This document shows positions 9,761 to 19,184 of a stretch of 64,000 nt of DNA, in pieces. A model generated the notes under the pieces. The model was not told where the DNA came from, made no database searches, and worked only from the letters and a program-made list of their open reading frames with translations. The DNA is from Candidatus Nitronereus thalassa (GTDB lineage: Bacteria > Nitrospirota > Nitrospiria > Nitrospirales > UBA8639). The stretch lies in contig NZ_JAQOUE010000001.1 of assembly GCF_032191465.1 (NCBI RefSeq), positions 930,001-994,000 on the forward strand, in the 5' to 3' direction. The position numbers and the translations under genes were made by a program. The stretch's first letter is position 1; each line of letters starts with the position of its first letter.

Positions 9761-10918
9761 TCAGGCCACATCCCTTATCAATTCTTTAAAGTAGGTTTCA
9801 TATTTCATTCCTGTATTCTTCGAAAGAAATCGTTCCATCACCGAGGCATATCCATTTTGAGATATCGTATTTCTTAATTCTGGATTCTCCAATACACTCA
9901 ATAAGGCCCTACCTAATTCAAAAGAATTATCAGGTTCCACTAAAACGCCATTATGCCCGTTTTCTATAATTTCGGGAACTCCTCCAACATTCGTGGCCAC
10001 TACTGCTTTTTTACAGGCCATTGCCTCAATGATGACAATGCCAAATGGTTCGGACCGAGATGGTAAAACAAAAGCCTGGCATCCATGCAACAATTGGGCA
10101 ACGTCTTTTCTTCCTTTGCTTCCTAAAAAAATTACCTGATCCTGCAATCCTAGCGAGACAACCAAATCTTTTAACTGTTCACTCAATGGACCTTCCCCAA
10201 CGAGAAAGAGCTTTATAGGATCCACCGCGTCTGTGATATCCTTCCAGGCTCGGATTAAGACATCAAGGCCTTTCTTTTGATTGTGCGCTGCGATACACAA
10301 TACATACGCTACTGCATGTTTTGCCCCTTGGGAAACCTCAAAATTCAATAATTCAAGCGAACACAACCCATTATGAATAAACCTCGTTTTTTCTTGAAGA
10401 AACGGAAAAAGTTTGACAACATCATTTTTAAATGCCTGGGATGGTGTGACGACTAAGTCTGCAGCCTTCAAAATAATTTTCAATCCAAGCGGATATGTCC
10501 TCCTTCGTTCACCTTTAGGAAAAAGATCAGCCCCATGAGCCGACACGACTAATCGCAAAGGTAACAACCATCGACAAATAGCAAAATAAAAAAATCCGCT
10601 AACCGGATAATGGATATTGATTATATTGACATCATGATCCTTTATTATCTTTATTAATTGAAACAGTCTTATGGGAAACAAAAAAATTAATATTAATTTT
10701 CTTAAAATGAAATTTTCATTTCCGACATTTCCACCGAGAGAGCCTCGGTATCCAAAAAATCCCAATTTTGTGGTCTGTGGTTTGAACCAAATTTCCTTCC
10801 CAGGGTGAAAGCAAAGAAGGTTGTGCCCTGATTTTTGAATTTCTGTTGCTAGATTGCGAACAACGGAAACCACGCCTCCAAACTCTTGGTCCCACGGAGC
10901 AACTATTAATACATTCAT
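9761..10918 (-). CDS. Glycosyltransferase family 4
   Basis: A 385-residue GT4 enzyme. The N-terminus MNVLIVAPWDQEFGGVVSVV is the acceptor-side glycine-rich loop, LVVSAHGADLFPKG follows, and the donor-side motif is EPFGIVIIEAMACKKAVVAT with VGGVPEII. Start at the ATG at 10918; the TTG five codons upstream has no better ribosome site. The gene is noticeably A+T-rich in its 5' half (runs of AATTTT and ATTAAT between 10,600 and 10,800) compared with the neighbouring genes, which may reflect separate acquisition. A gap of about 260 bases without a gene separates it from the next transcribed gene at 9498. The function is polysaccharide assembly, with unknown linkage. Confidence 0.87.
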   Translation of the reverse strand: MNVLIVAPWDQEFGGVVSVVRNLATEIQKSGHNLLCFHPGKEIWFKPQTTKLGFFGYRGSLGGNVGNENFILRKLILIFLFPIRLFQLIKIIKDHDVNIINIHYPVSGFFYFAICRWLLPLRLVVSAHGADLFPKGERRRTYPLGLKIILKAADLVVTPSQAFKNDVVKLFPFLQEKTRFIHNGLCSLELLNFEVSQGAKHAVAYVLCIAAHNQKKGLDVLIRAWKDITDAVDPIKLFLVGEGPLSEQLKDLVVSLGLQDQVIFLGSKGRKDVAQLLHGCQAFVLPSRSEPFGIVIIEAMACKKAVVATNVGGVPEIIENGHNGVLVEPDNSFELGRALLSVLENPELRNTISQNGYASVMERFLSKNTGMKYETYFKELIRDVA

Positions 10919-11029
10919 TTTCTTAGATTTCAATTATCCTATCCTTGCACATCTCTGCGAAATTACGACCAAATTTTTAATACACATTCAGCATGAGGTA
11001 AATTTTATTCTCACTGCCTTCGTATGTTG

Positions 11030-11920
11030 TTAATTTTTGACCCGGGGCCTCAAGGCAAAAATTAAATCTTCAATCATTCTTTTCTTTTTCTCTCTAATCC
11101 ACATGAGCATAGGCACAATACACTTTATTTTCTGAGAACGGGTTAATGGCGATTTCCGAATTGACTTCAAATGCTCCACCAACAATTTCCACGAAGGAAA
11201 ACAAATCTTATTTTTCTTTGAAGTATCGAACCACTTCAAGCGGGATTGAAGAGAGGGGTTCGCCTTGGTTGAACGATTGGAATGCTCTCTATGATAAAAA
11301 AGCGGTTCAGGCATTTTATGGAAGCGTCCACGAAGGGAAAGTTCTCCCAGCATCACTCGATCCGAACCTACATAGGATCCAAATGGGAGGGTGGACCATA
11401 GAACATCAGCACGCATGAGGCCAAAAATCTCAACAACAATTTGGTCCGCTACAATCAAATCCACAAACCGTCGACTCCATTGATACGATTCAACATCCAA
11501 CTGATAATTATAGTCCTTGAGATATTTTCCCTCTTCATTGATGAATTTGGTCTTTGAAAAGGCGAGCACTACTGTAGGGTCACTATCTAAAACCGCCACA
11601 GCTTTTTCGATAAACGTTGGCGCCAAGACATCATCGTGTGCCATCCATTGAAAATATTCTCCAGAGGCCAACTCCACCACCCGATTAAAATTCCATGATG
11701 CGCCCATATTTTTTTCTGCGCGATAATACTTTACCCGATCATCCCGCGCTTCATATTTCCGACATATCTCTTCTGTTCTATCCGTTGAATGATTATCCGA
11801 AATTATGAGCTCAAAATCTTTATAGGTTTGCCCCAATATGGAATCAATCGCTTCCACCAAAAAGTTTTCCCCATTGTAAACGGGCAAACCAACACTGACT
11901 CTTGGAAATTTTTGGGTCAT
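11030..11920 (-). CDS. Glycosyltransferase family 2
   Basis: Inverting GT-A fold glycosyltransferase of 296 residues. The N-terminus has VSVGLPVYNGENFL and ILGQTYKDFELIISDN (nucleotide-sugar binding), and the metal-binding DXD-like region is WMAHDDVLAP at about residue 95. The ATG at 11920 is used because GAGGA lies five bases upstream; a GTG at 11923 is also in frame. The C-terminus is basic. It lies between another glycosyltransferase and a lipoprotein gene in the same orientation. It probably transfers one sugar of the repeat unit; donor unknown. Confidence 0.87.
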   Translation of the reverse strand: MTQKFPRVSVGLPVYNGENFLVEAIDSILGQTYKDFELIISDNHSTDRTEEICRKYEARDDRVKYYRAEKNMGASWNFNRVVELASGEYFQWMAHDDVLAPTFIEKAVAVLDSDPTVVLAFSKTKFINEEGKYLKDYNYQLDVESYQWSRRFVDLIVADQIVVEIFGLMRADVLWSTLPFGSYVGSDRVMLGELSLRGRFHKMPEPLFYHREHSNRSTKANPSLQSRLKWFDTSKKNKICFPSWKLLVEHLKSIRKSPLTRSQKIKCIVPMLMWIREKKKRMIEDLIFALRPRVKN

Positions 11921-11944
11921 CACATTCCTCTTAGTTGTTTGTTT

Positions 11945-13213
11945 CTACGAAGCACTTACCATATTCATTCCATTAAAATGGGGCGATTTGGTAGCAATGC
12001 CTATTTTCCAATTTTTCCCATTTCTTCCATCAAAAACATACACCCATTCATCATGGAACCACACCGCATGACCTCGGTGAATGTTCTGCCCCTCCCATTC
12101 AGCACCAGACAGGGGAAAAGTAAAGCCTTCCGTAATCCAGCGGCCATCCATTCCTTCTGGGGATAGATGATTAATGGCAAACGTGCCAATCGCCTGTTGC
12201 CTATTCGGTTTTGTCACGCCCATAAAGAGAACCCATTGTTCATTTAATTTCAGTGAGGTTATTTCCACTATTTCTGTAACCCACTCCTCACCAGAAATAT
12301 CAATTAGTGGCCTATCACCAATTTCCTGGCTATCGTTATCCCAATTCGTAGTAAAACCATTGGCCCATCTTCCACGAACCCATTGATCTTCACCCAGGCG
12401 GCTTCTACCCAACCCCACTTTTCTTAAAACCCTGGAATAGAGGGAATTATTTGGCTCTCCGTTGAAAAATTTTCGATTTCCCGTAATTCCCAATAAATAC
12501 CAATTCCCCTGTTCCTCAAAAATTGAGAACTCCACCATATGGTCCCACCCATGATTCAAAGCGGTAAAGATCACCGATTCGTCGCTCCATTGACCAACCT
12601 TTCCTAGTGGACTCCATCGCGAGTAGATTGACCCATTTTGGTTATGGTTATAAAAAACATAAACTTTACCCTCGTGTATGAGCGCCTGGGGATGAGAAAA
12701 ATGTATAGCGTTCACCGAAAGTTTATTGAAATTTTTCCAAGATTTTCCATCATAGCTTTCTGCCATCCAGATCTCACCCAACCCCTTATCACTTGGATAA
12801 GAGACAGATTCCAGCAAAAACGCCTCGAAAAACATGAAAAGGCGGTCACCAACCACTAATAAATAGGGATCAGCAAAAAAAGAATGATTGGGAGAAACAT
12901 CACGTCCTACAATAACTGGATTTCCTTCATATCGCCTTAAATTTTCATGCCAGGTGGAAACTGGACCCGAAAACCCTGAGATCGAAGCAATCCCTTGGGA
13001 ACTTCCAAAATTTTTCGTCGATGGATTTGGGAGTAGCGGAGAACTTAGATCCTTGGGTTGATAACGTGTTTCTTTTAAGAAATGGCTTGAGGATTTTCCA
13101 TTATTTCTCTCTTCACTGATCTGTGAAGAAGAATTGTAATCCCCTTCGCACCCTAGCACAGAAAAAATCAGAACAATCAAAGCAATATTCGTATAAAGGC
13201 TTTTCCATTTCAT
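11945..13213 (-). CDS. Lipoprotein with five-bladed beta-propeller (GH43-like) fold
   Basis: A 422-residue protein with a lipoprotein signal: hydrophobic segment at residues 8-19 and lipobox SVLGC with Cys22. After a Ser/Pro-rich linker, the region from about residue 90 has motifs SFFADPYLLV, MFFEAF, IWMAESYDGKSW and HPQALIHEGKVYVFY. This pattern resembles the propeller domain of the GH43/GH32 superfamily and the N-terminal domain of plant glucosamine-inositolphosphorylceramide transferase. The family often sits beside glycosyltransferases in polysaccharide loci without a proven reaction. Membrane anchoring suggests it binds or trims polymer in the periplasm. The Asp in ADP is a candidate catalytic residue. 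The fold is inferred from motifs only. Confidence 0.65.
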   Translation of the reverse strand: MKWKSLYTNIALIVLIFSVLGCEGDYNSSSQISEERNNGKSSSHFLKETRYQPKDLSSPLLPNPSTKNFGSSQGIASISGFSGPVSTWHENLRRYEGNPVIVGRDVSPNHSFFADPYLLVVGDRLFMFFEAFLLESVSYPSDKGLGEIWMAESYDGKSWKNFNKLSVNAIHFSHPQALIHEGKVYVFYNHNQNGSIYSRWSPLGKVGQWSDESVIFTALNHGWDHMVEFSIFEEQGNWYLLGITGNRKFFNGEPNNSLYSRVLRKVGLGRSRLGEDQWVRGRWANGFTTNWDNDSQEIGDRPLIDISGEEWVTEIVEITSLKLNEQWVLFMGVTKPNRQQAIGTFAINHLSPEGMDGRWITEGFTFPLSGAEWEGQNIHRGHAVWFHDEWVYVFDGRNGKNWKIGIATKSPHFNGMNMVSAS

Positions 13214-13231
13214 ACATAATCCCTTTAAATT

Positions 13232-14971
13232 TCACGCACATTTATTGTGAAATAATTCTTTCCCGTTCCCGCTGGTTAGCAACGATTGAAAGGCCGCCCC
13301 ATCCTCCTTTTTGCCAATAGGCAATAAAAAATCCTCATCATCACTTCCACCTACCCATTGAGCGATAGCCTTCATGTCGGCAGCACTCACCCAGTCTTCT
13401 TTGGTCCTAATATTGACATGACCTTCCGCTAAATGCTTTTTGCTACTTTTGTGATACTCTAAGCTGACACTGCTTAACGGAAGGGACCTTAACATGAAAA
13501 ATCCAAAAGCAAATCGTTGGGCTAACTCTTCCTGGAAAGGAGACAGAGGGTTAATTTCGTGGATTCGTGAGACTTTTTCTAAGTATTCTTCCCTGGTTTC
13601 TGAATCAATGGTAAATCCCCGGTGATCATAGGGCCCTGTTCCCGCCGTCAAAGTCGGAATCCCTCGACTTGCGGCCTCCATCCCCACACGACCTCGTACC
13701 GTCAAACAATAATCCATCACATCGAATAACGAAAATGTGCAAATGTCGCTATTCGCGGGAATCATCTTCACATGTGGAGGCAATGTTCCGATATGCTTAC
13801 GAATGGCAATTTGCTCTCCCGGCTCCTCACTGAATCCCTCTCGAGCCGCCTTTCCAAGGTTGGCCGGATGGATTTTAATGACCCAATTCACCTGATCATT
13901 GGCACAGGCAGCTCGCACGGTTTCAATTAACCATTCCTCATAATTTTGGAACAACGCACCTTTCCAAAATAACCAAGCATCCCAGAAAATATGAGAAAAG
14001 ATAAATGCGGTTTTCTTTTGGGGATCGAGACCCAGCCGACTTTTGATTTCATGGGGTTCAAGAAGGCGCTTATTAAATTGAGTCCCAGCGACGCTATACC
14101 AATCACCCCTGGCATAAGTCTGATGAAATTCCTGTTGAAGTTTTTCCTTCCAGTCCTCAGTCCATTCCATTTGCTGAAGAATGTTCCAGGATTTTTTGGA
14201 TAAAGAATTGGTATGCATATCCCTATTTTCACGATTGAACCGTTTGAGCAACAACGTATTACTTTTATACCCAAGGGCCCAATCAATGACATCAATACCT
14301 TTCGCAAGACATTTATCCAACAATTCCCCTTTAGGAGAATATCCTTTATCCGTCATCACGACTAAATCCGGGGAGATCCGTTTGAGGATACTTTCTGCGG
14401 CCCTGGTACACGCCATGCTTCGTGCAATAGCTTCGGCCAAAAATTCACGATCTTGCGTATCATCCAAATGCAGCGCTCCCAATCGATTCCATCGAACGGC
14501 AGTACAGGATGCGAATCTTCCAACTCGTACGCCCTTATACTCATAGGTCAATAGCTGTTCTAATGAAGAATATTTATCAAGAACATCACGCCCTTCATCG
14601 ATATTCAGTGACTGGACAAATTCCCCCCAGTCATAAATTTTTTTCACGCCAGCGAGCTTGTAATACTTGGGGAGCAACTGACTATTCGCTTTCACCAATA
14701 CCAAGGGGATATACCCAGCGAGTTCGAGTGCCTTAATTAATTCCATTTCGATAAACACTTCCGGAACATGGACACTGCAAATCAAGGCCACTTTTTTCTT
14801 TCCAGTCCCCTTTGACAAATTATGCCCAAGAATAGATCCATAACGTTTTTTGAATTGCCGATACTGTGGTCGGTATGGACTTCTGATCCATTGAGCCTTA
14901 TCCATCAATCCAGTCCCTCTCAAAATTAAGGAAAGGGCTTGTTTGCATTGATTGGTAATCGTATTCCTCAT
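13232..14971 (-). CDS. Capsule polysaccharide biosynthesis-type protein (GT-B-like)
   Basis: A 579-residue soluble protein. An N-terminal Rossmann-like segment (KKVALICSVHVPEVFIEMEL) is followed by a C-terminal half with WVIKIHPAN, VDYCL-like and GRVGMEAASRGIPTLTAG motifs, the arrangement seen in KpsS/KpsC-like and related capsule proteins that share a GT-B fold. These proteins often transfer Kdo-like or other acidic sugars. Start at the ATG at 14971. It is followed 18 bases later by the propeller lipoprotein gene and preceded by neuA, so transfer of the nonulosonic acid made by the upstream genes is a reasonable but unproven role. No membrane segment is seen. Confidence 0.6.
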   Translation of the reverse strand: MRNTITNQCKQALSLILRGTGLMDKAQWIRSPYRPQYRQFKKRYGSILGHNLSKGTGKKKVALICSVHVPEVFIEMELIKALELAGYIPLVLVKANSQLLPKYYKLAGVKKIYDWGEFVQSLNIDEGRDVLDKYSSLEQLLTYEYKGVRVGRFASCTAVRWNRLGALHLDDTQDREFLAEAIARSMACTRAAESILKRISPDLVVMTDKGYSPKGELLDKCLAKGIDVIDWALGYKSNTLLLKRFNRENRDMHTNSLSKKSWNILQQMEWTEDWKEKLQQEFHQTYARGDWYSVAGTQFNKRLLEPHEIKSRLGLDPQKKTAFIFSHIFWDAWLFWKGALFQNYEEWLIETVRAACANDQVNWVIKIHPANLGKAAREGFSEEPGEQIAIRKHIGTLPPHVKMIPANSDICTFSLFDVMDYCLTVRGRVGMEAASRGIPTLTAGTGPYDHRGFTIDSETREEYLEKVSRIHEINPLSPFQEELAQRFAFGFFMLRSLPLSSVSLEYHKSSKKHLAEGHVNIRTKEDWVSAADMKAIAQWVGGSDDEDFLLPIGKKEDGAAFQSLLTSGNGKELFHNKCA

Positions 14972-15015
14972 TACAAATATCTCCAGGTCTTTTTTAACAG
15001 TTACAGGGACACTTC

Positions 15016-15768
15016 CTAGGCGACCTTTTCACTGTTTCGGTGGTTTTTTTGGCTCCCAAATTCTTCTTTTCCTTGTTCCTTTAAGAGCATTTCCACGAGT
15101 TTTAAATCCAACTCTGAGTCAATATTCACAGACCGTTCCTCCGGCATAATATACGGGACAATTTTTTCGCCCCAAATGGAGTGTTGGTTCATAATGACAT
15201 CTCGCTTCGTTAAATATAATGCCCCATTTCGCTTATACGCCGGAGGATTCAAATCCTGCCGTCGAGTCCCCTCTCGCTCTGGCAAACAATACGGAAGTAA
15301 CTGATTATTCTCGATGCGCTTTATTAGAATCGGATGATCTGAAACTACAGGAACCACACTGATGACAGAATCACAGCGTTGTTGGCCTGCCAACGAGATA
15401 GCCGCTTGAATATCACTGGTGGTTCGAAGCGGAGATGTCGGCTGAAGCAACAGAACCCAATCGAGAGACACATTATCCCTGGACTCGATAAAACGAACTG
15501 CATGTTGTAAGAGCGGCAAAGTTGGGGCCCCGTCACTCGCCAATTCGGTCGGTCGAATAAACGGAACTTCCGCCCCAAAATCAGTGGCCACCCTCGCGAT
15601 CTCGGGGTCTTCCGTACTGACAATTACCCGATGCACTAAATGCCCAAGAGGAAGCACCGCATTAATCGTATACCCGATCAGTGGCGTCCCCAACACAGGG
15701 CGAATATTCTTCCGCAGTACCCCTTTGGATCCGCCTCGGGCAGGGATGACCGCTAAAATTTTTTGCAT
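15016..15768 (-). CDS. neuA: Acylneuraminate (nonulosonic acid) cytidylyltransferase
   Basis: A 250-residue CMP-sugar synthetase of the NeuA/KdsB type. It would join a nonulosonic acid (sialic, legionaminic or a related acid) to CMP using CTP, giving the donor for glycosyltransferases. The N-terminal nucleotide-binding motif AVIPARGGSKGVLRKN and the LLQPTSPLRT motif at about residue 105 are diagnostic. Start at the ATG at 15768, 17 bases after the neuC stop. The C-terminus ends shortly after the core, so no fused acetylhydrolase domain is present. Together with NeuB and NeuC it completes a three-step route, although the exact acid cannot be told from sequence. Confidence 0.9.
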   Translation of the reverse strand: MQKILAVIPARGGSKGVLRKNIRPVLGTPLIGYTINAVLPLGHLVHRVIVSTEDPEIARVATDFGAEVPFIRPTELASDGAPTLPLLQHAVRFIESRDNVSLDWVLLLQPTSPLRTTSDIQAAISLAGQQRCDSVISVVPVVSDHPILIKRIENNQLLPYCLPEREGTRRQDLNPPAYKRNGALYLTKRDVIMNQHSIWGEKIVPYIMPEERSVNIDSELDLKLVEMLLKEQGKEEFGSQKNHRNSEKVA

Positions 15769-15785
15769 GATGGTTTTTTCCTAGG

Positions 15786-16952
15786 TCAATAGCTAATACA
15801 TTTTTCGATCCGCAAGGGCACTTCACTTAATAAATTGGCAATACGTGGGCCAGCCTTCCCATCTCCATAAAGGGTTTCACATTGATAACGACCATTATGA
15901 AGATGGCGCTGAATAGCATCCTGAATTAATTTCTTATCATAAATAACATCAATCACATTGGCCCCTCGGTCTCGCCGTTCTTGCCGAGTACCAATATTGA
16001 CGACAGGAACTCCCAAAAACGACGCTTCTCGTATTCCAACGCTCGAGTTGCCCACCAGACATTTTGAACCCACAAGAAGCCGCAAAAAATCCTCCGGGGT
16101 TAAATTTTTGAAAAAATGAATAAATGGAATATGGTGTAATTCTCGAAACCGTCGAATGGATTTCGAAATTCTATCTGATCCAGCATCAACATTTGGCCAA
16201 AACCAAAAAGTGGGATAGCCAAGTGTGCGAATGGCTTCCAACGTTTCCTCAATTTGATGTTCCGAATTTTTATATTCAGTGGTCACCGGATGCTGCATGA
16301 CTACCAAGTATCCTTTCTCCATATTAAAGGCTGACCCCACCCCACCATATTTGGCAAAAGGATTAAAACCATTTTGGCCTTGAGCCACGACCCGACTCGC
16401 TAAATCTATAGAGGGGCACCCAGTAATAAAAACGGTATCCGGATCCTCACCCATCCGAATGACTCGTTCGGCCGCCATTGTATTCGCGACACAGTGAACA
16501 TTAGAAATTTTGGTGACGGCATGACGGACTTTTTCATCGATCGAACCCGTCACCTCTCCTCCCTGTACATGACAAACTGGAATATTGAGGTAAGAAGCTG
16601 CCAAAGCCGTGGCGATGGTCTCGTACCGGTCCGCAATGCTCACGACAATATCTGGTTTCAAGTTATCGAAAATAGTGGCCAACTCCACCATGCCGAGCCC
16701 CGTCGATTTTGCGGTAGTGACAAGATTTTCGCCCTCTACGACCATATACACCACCGCATTGGGTTCAAATCCATCCTTACGGATCACATCGATCACTGGG
16801 CCAAATCGCTCTAACAATGCTGAGGCACCAACGATTAATTGCAGCTCGAGTCTTGGATGATCACGGATACTTTCTAAAACAGTTTTTATTCTCGCGTAAC
16901 TTGGGCGCGCAGTGATAACCACGCATACTTTTCTGACAGTAGCGTCTTTCAT
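15786..16952 (-). CDS. neuC: UDP-N-acetylglucosamine 2-epimerase (hydrolysing) family
   Basis: A 388-residue epimerase of the NeuC type, which opens a UDP-HexNAc and releases the 2-epimer (ManNAc or a deoxy analogue) for NeuB. Seen motifs are VITARPSYARIK at the N-terminus, HVQGGEVTGSIDEKVRHAVTK at residues about 125-145 and VGNSSVGIREA at about 296. The ATG at 16952 overlaps the TGA of the upstream dehydrogenase (ATGA). Substrate could be UDP-GlcNAc, UDP-GlcNAcA or a 2,4-diacetamido sugar. The lack of obvious legionaminic-acid dehydratase and aminotransferase genes in the window favours a sialic-acid-like route but does not prove it. Confidence 0.9.
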   Translation of the reverse strand: MKDATVRKVCVVITARPSYARIKTVLESIRDHPRLELQLIVGASALLERFGPVIDVIRKDGFEPNAVVYMVVEGENLVTTAKSTGLGMVELATIFDNLKPDIVVSIADRYETIATALAASYLNIPVCHVQGGEVTGSIDEKVRHAVTKISNVHCVANTMAAERVIRMGEDPDTVFITGCPSIDLASRVVAQGQNGFNPFAKYGGVGSAFNMEKGYLVVMQHPVTTEYKNSEHQIEETLEAIRTLGYPTFWFWPNVDAGSDRISKSIRRFRELHHIPFIHFFKNLTPEDFLRLLVGSKCLVGNSSVGIREASFLGVPVVNIGTRQERRDRGANVIDVIYDKKLIQDAIQRHLHNGRYQCETLYGDGKAGPRIANLLSEVPLRIEKCISY

Positions 16953-17971
16953 GAGACCTTCCGTTCCAGCACAAAAGAAAAACCTTTTGAGGATTGCCGC
17001 TGAGTGTGAATAAAGTGTGTGAGTTTTTTCGCCATAAATATTTCTGTCTTGGCCATCGACTCAAACGTGGCCCCTCCAATATGAGGTGTGATCAGTAGAT
17101 TGTTATTGTTCCGAGCATAGGCCATTAGGGGTCTTCCTCGCCCTACCTGTTCCCGTCGTTCTTCTGCGATGACATCAAGAGCGGCTCCAGCTAAATGCCT
17201 GCTTTTAAGGGCCTCAATGAGAGCATCCTCTTGAATGATTTCCCCTCGTGATGTATTCACAATAAACGACCCAGCAGGCATGCAGGCCAATTCTTGTGAT
17301 CCGATCATCCCACAGGTCTCCTGGTTTAACGGGACGTGGACCATGAGCACATCACTTTCCTGCAAGAAACTATTTAAGTCGTGAACTCTGCGGACACCCT
17401 CGACCCATTCAGCCGGATGAGGATCATAGGCCACGACATTCATGCCAAACACTTGAGCATACGAGGCCACCATGCTCCCAATTCTTCCCAAACCAAGGAT
17501 TCCTATTCGACGATCACGTAAGTCGTGGCCTTTGAATACATCACGATTCCACACCCCGCTCTTCACAGAATTCGTGGCCGGAACCATGTTTCGGAGCAGC
17601 CCAATTAATAGGCCCCAACTCAGCTCAGCCGTGGCCGTCACGCTCCGTAAAAATTCTCGTTCCCCTTGTAAACTTAAAATGGTAATTCCCTTTTCCTCCG
17701 CATATTTCACATCGATATGATCAAGTCCAGTTGTAGCGGAAACAATTACCTGGAGCTGCTTCCCCGCATTAATGACCTCCCGGTCAATCTGATGTTTCAA
17801 TCGAATAATTAACCCATGGAAATTGGGCAGGACCCTCAACAAGTCGGAGCGATTTAACTGGATCAGTTCTAACTCAGCTTCACTCTGAATTATTTTCTGA
17901 GCCCTCGCTGCATATCCTTCAGGCTCAATATTAAGGATCCGAAACGATTGATGGGTTCCAACATTAGTCAT
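16949..17971 (-). CDS. D-isomer-specific 2-hydroxyacid dehydrogenase
   Basis: NAD-dependent dehydrogenase of the SerA/phosphoglycerate dehydrogenase family, about 340 residues from the ATG at 17971. Features in order: catalytic-domain segment VSATTGLDHIDV, NAD-binding GILGLGRIGSMVA, VNTSRGEIIQEDAL and the substrate-site ITPHIGGAT. An in-frame TTG at 18052 would add 27 residues, including many Trp, Cys and Lys, that do not resemble the family, so the ATG is chosen although its ribosome site is weak. It lies between neuB and neuC and overlaps neuC by four bases. Its place inside the nonulosonic-acid set suggests it supplies or modifies a keto-sugar or an acyl substituent; no specific substrate is visible. 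Confidence 0.85.
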   Translation of the reverse strand: MTNVGTHQSFRILNIEPEGYAARAQKIIQSEAELELIQLNRSDLLRVLPNFHGLIIRLKHQIDREVINAGKQLQVIVSATTGLDHIDVKYAEEKGITILSLQGEREFLRSVTATAELSWGLLIGLLRNMVPATNSVKSGVWNRDVFKGHDLRDRRIGILGLGRIGSMVASYAQVFGMNVVAYDPHPAEWVEGVRRVHDLNSFLQESDVLMVHVPLNQETCGMIGSQELACMPAGSFIVNTSRGEIIQEDALIEALKSRHLAGAALDVIAEERREQVGRGRPLMAYARNNNNLLITPHIGGATFESMAKTEIFMAKKLTHFIHTQRQSSKGFSFVLERKVS

Positions 17972-18091
17972 TGAAAGACAACTTGACAGAAATTTTTTCC
18001 TACATGGCCACCACTTGGGTAAAGGCAACTCCCAATGGGAGCACTCCACCAACTCAGTGGGACAGGTATTAATTTGAAAAGGACTGCAGAA

Positions 18092-19141
18092 CTAGAGAAG
18101 ATCTTCGTTGGAAAGAAAGGTGTTCGCGAGAACAGGTCGCTTCAGTTTTCGACCTGTGACTTCTCTCAAATGCGATGCCGGAATTCCTGTACCCGGTTTT
18201 TTTACCGCGAGGAATTCTGGCGTGAGAACGGCGCCAACAGGAAGACTTTTTCGGACGACAATGCTTTTTGTGAAAAGATTTCGTACCGTTTGCATCTCAT
18301 GAAATATTTCATCTTTGTTCAAAGGATGATGAAGAGCTTGCTCAATAAACCTAACTCCATCTACTAATTGCTTTAACTCACTCGTTGTGATTGAAACAGG
18401 CACATCTGGCCCGAACATTTCTCGGCTAAAGGTCACATGCACTTCAACGACTTGGCTGCCAAGGGCAGCCGCCGCGAGACCAGCATAAACGGTTCCAGAA
18501 TGATCAGATAACCCAACGGCACAGCCATAGCGCTCACGAAGCCAGGCAATCAGATTGAGCCCAAGTTTCTCGGGAGGACAGGGATAGGAAGAAGTACATT
18601 GAAGAATCGCCAATGGCACATGATGAGGTTGGACATACTTTACTGCCTTATCAATTTCCTCGATGGAACTCATTCCCGTGGAAAGAATGATTGGTAATTT
18701 CGTTTCTACTATTCGCTCCAACAACACCAAATTATTTGTTTCCCCAGAGGGTACTTTCCAGCCTGAGACCCCCACTCGGGTGAGCAACTCCACAGCCTCC
18801 AGAGAAAATGGGGAACTGAGAAACTTCAACCCCAACTCCTGCGCGTGATCTTTTAAGCCTTTCCACTGGACTTCGGTAAACTCCATCCTTTTCCAGTACT
18901 CAAACCTGGAAGCGTCCTGCCGACTAAATTTCACCCGCCAGGGCTCATCCGGCGTACTTTCGAATTCTGCCAGATGGGTCTGAAATTTTACGGCATCCAC
19001 TCCGGCCTTTGCGACCGCATCAATATAGGCATGCGCAGTTCCCAAACTCCCATCATGAGCTTGGGCTATTTCCGCGATAACAAAGCAGGGAGCATTTCCC
19101 TTTGTTAATGTCGCACCCAGTGTATGTTCTTGTGGCTTCAC
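18092..19141 (-). CDS. neuB: N-acetylneuraminate synthase family protein
   Basis: A 349-residue NeuB-type synthase that condenses phosphoenolpyruvate with a 6-carbon amino sugar to give a 9-carbon nonulosonic acid. The TIM-barrel part has FVIAEIAQAHDGSLGTA and VDAVKFQTH near the N-terminus, LSTGMSS at about residue 155 and QCTSSYPCPPE at about 182. The C-terminal SAF (antifreeze-like) domain ends with LTPEFLAVKKPGTGIP. The start is a GTG at 19141 preceded by AAAGGA; no in-frame ATG occurs before the conserved core. It stands directly downstream of the Wzt-type ATPase gene and upstream of the dehydrogenase, NeuC and NeuA. Confidence 0.9.
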   Translation of the reverse strand: MKPQEHTLGATLTKGNAPCFVIAEIAQAHDGSLGTAHAYIDAVAKAGVDAVKFQTHLAEFESTPDEPWRVKFSRQDASRFEYWKRMEFTEVQWKGLKDHAQELGLKFLSSPFSLEAVELLTRVGVSGWKVPSGETNNLVLLERIVETKLPIILSTGMSSIEEIDKAVKYVQPHHVPLAILQCTSSYPCPPEKLGLNLIAWLRERYGCAVGLSDHSGTVYAGLAAAALGSQVVEVHVTFSREMFGPDVPVSITTSELKQLVDGVRFIEQALHHPLNKDEIFHEMQTVRNLFTKSIVVRKSLPVGAVLTPEFLAVKKPGTGIPASHLREVTGRKLKRPVLANTFLSNEDLL

Positions 19142-19184
19142 GATTGACGAATCCTTTACCTAACGCATGGAATGGTCATGTTCC

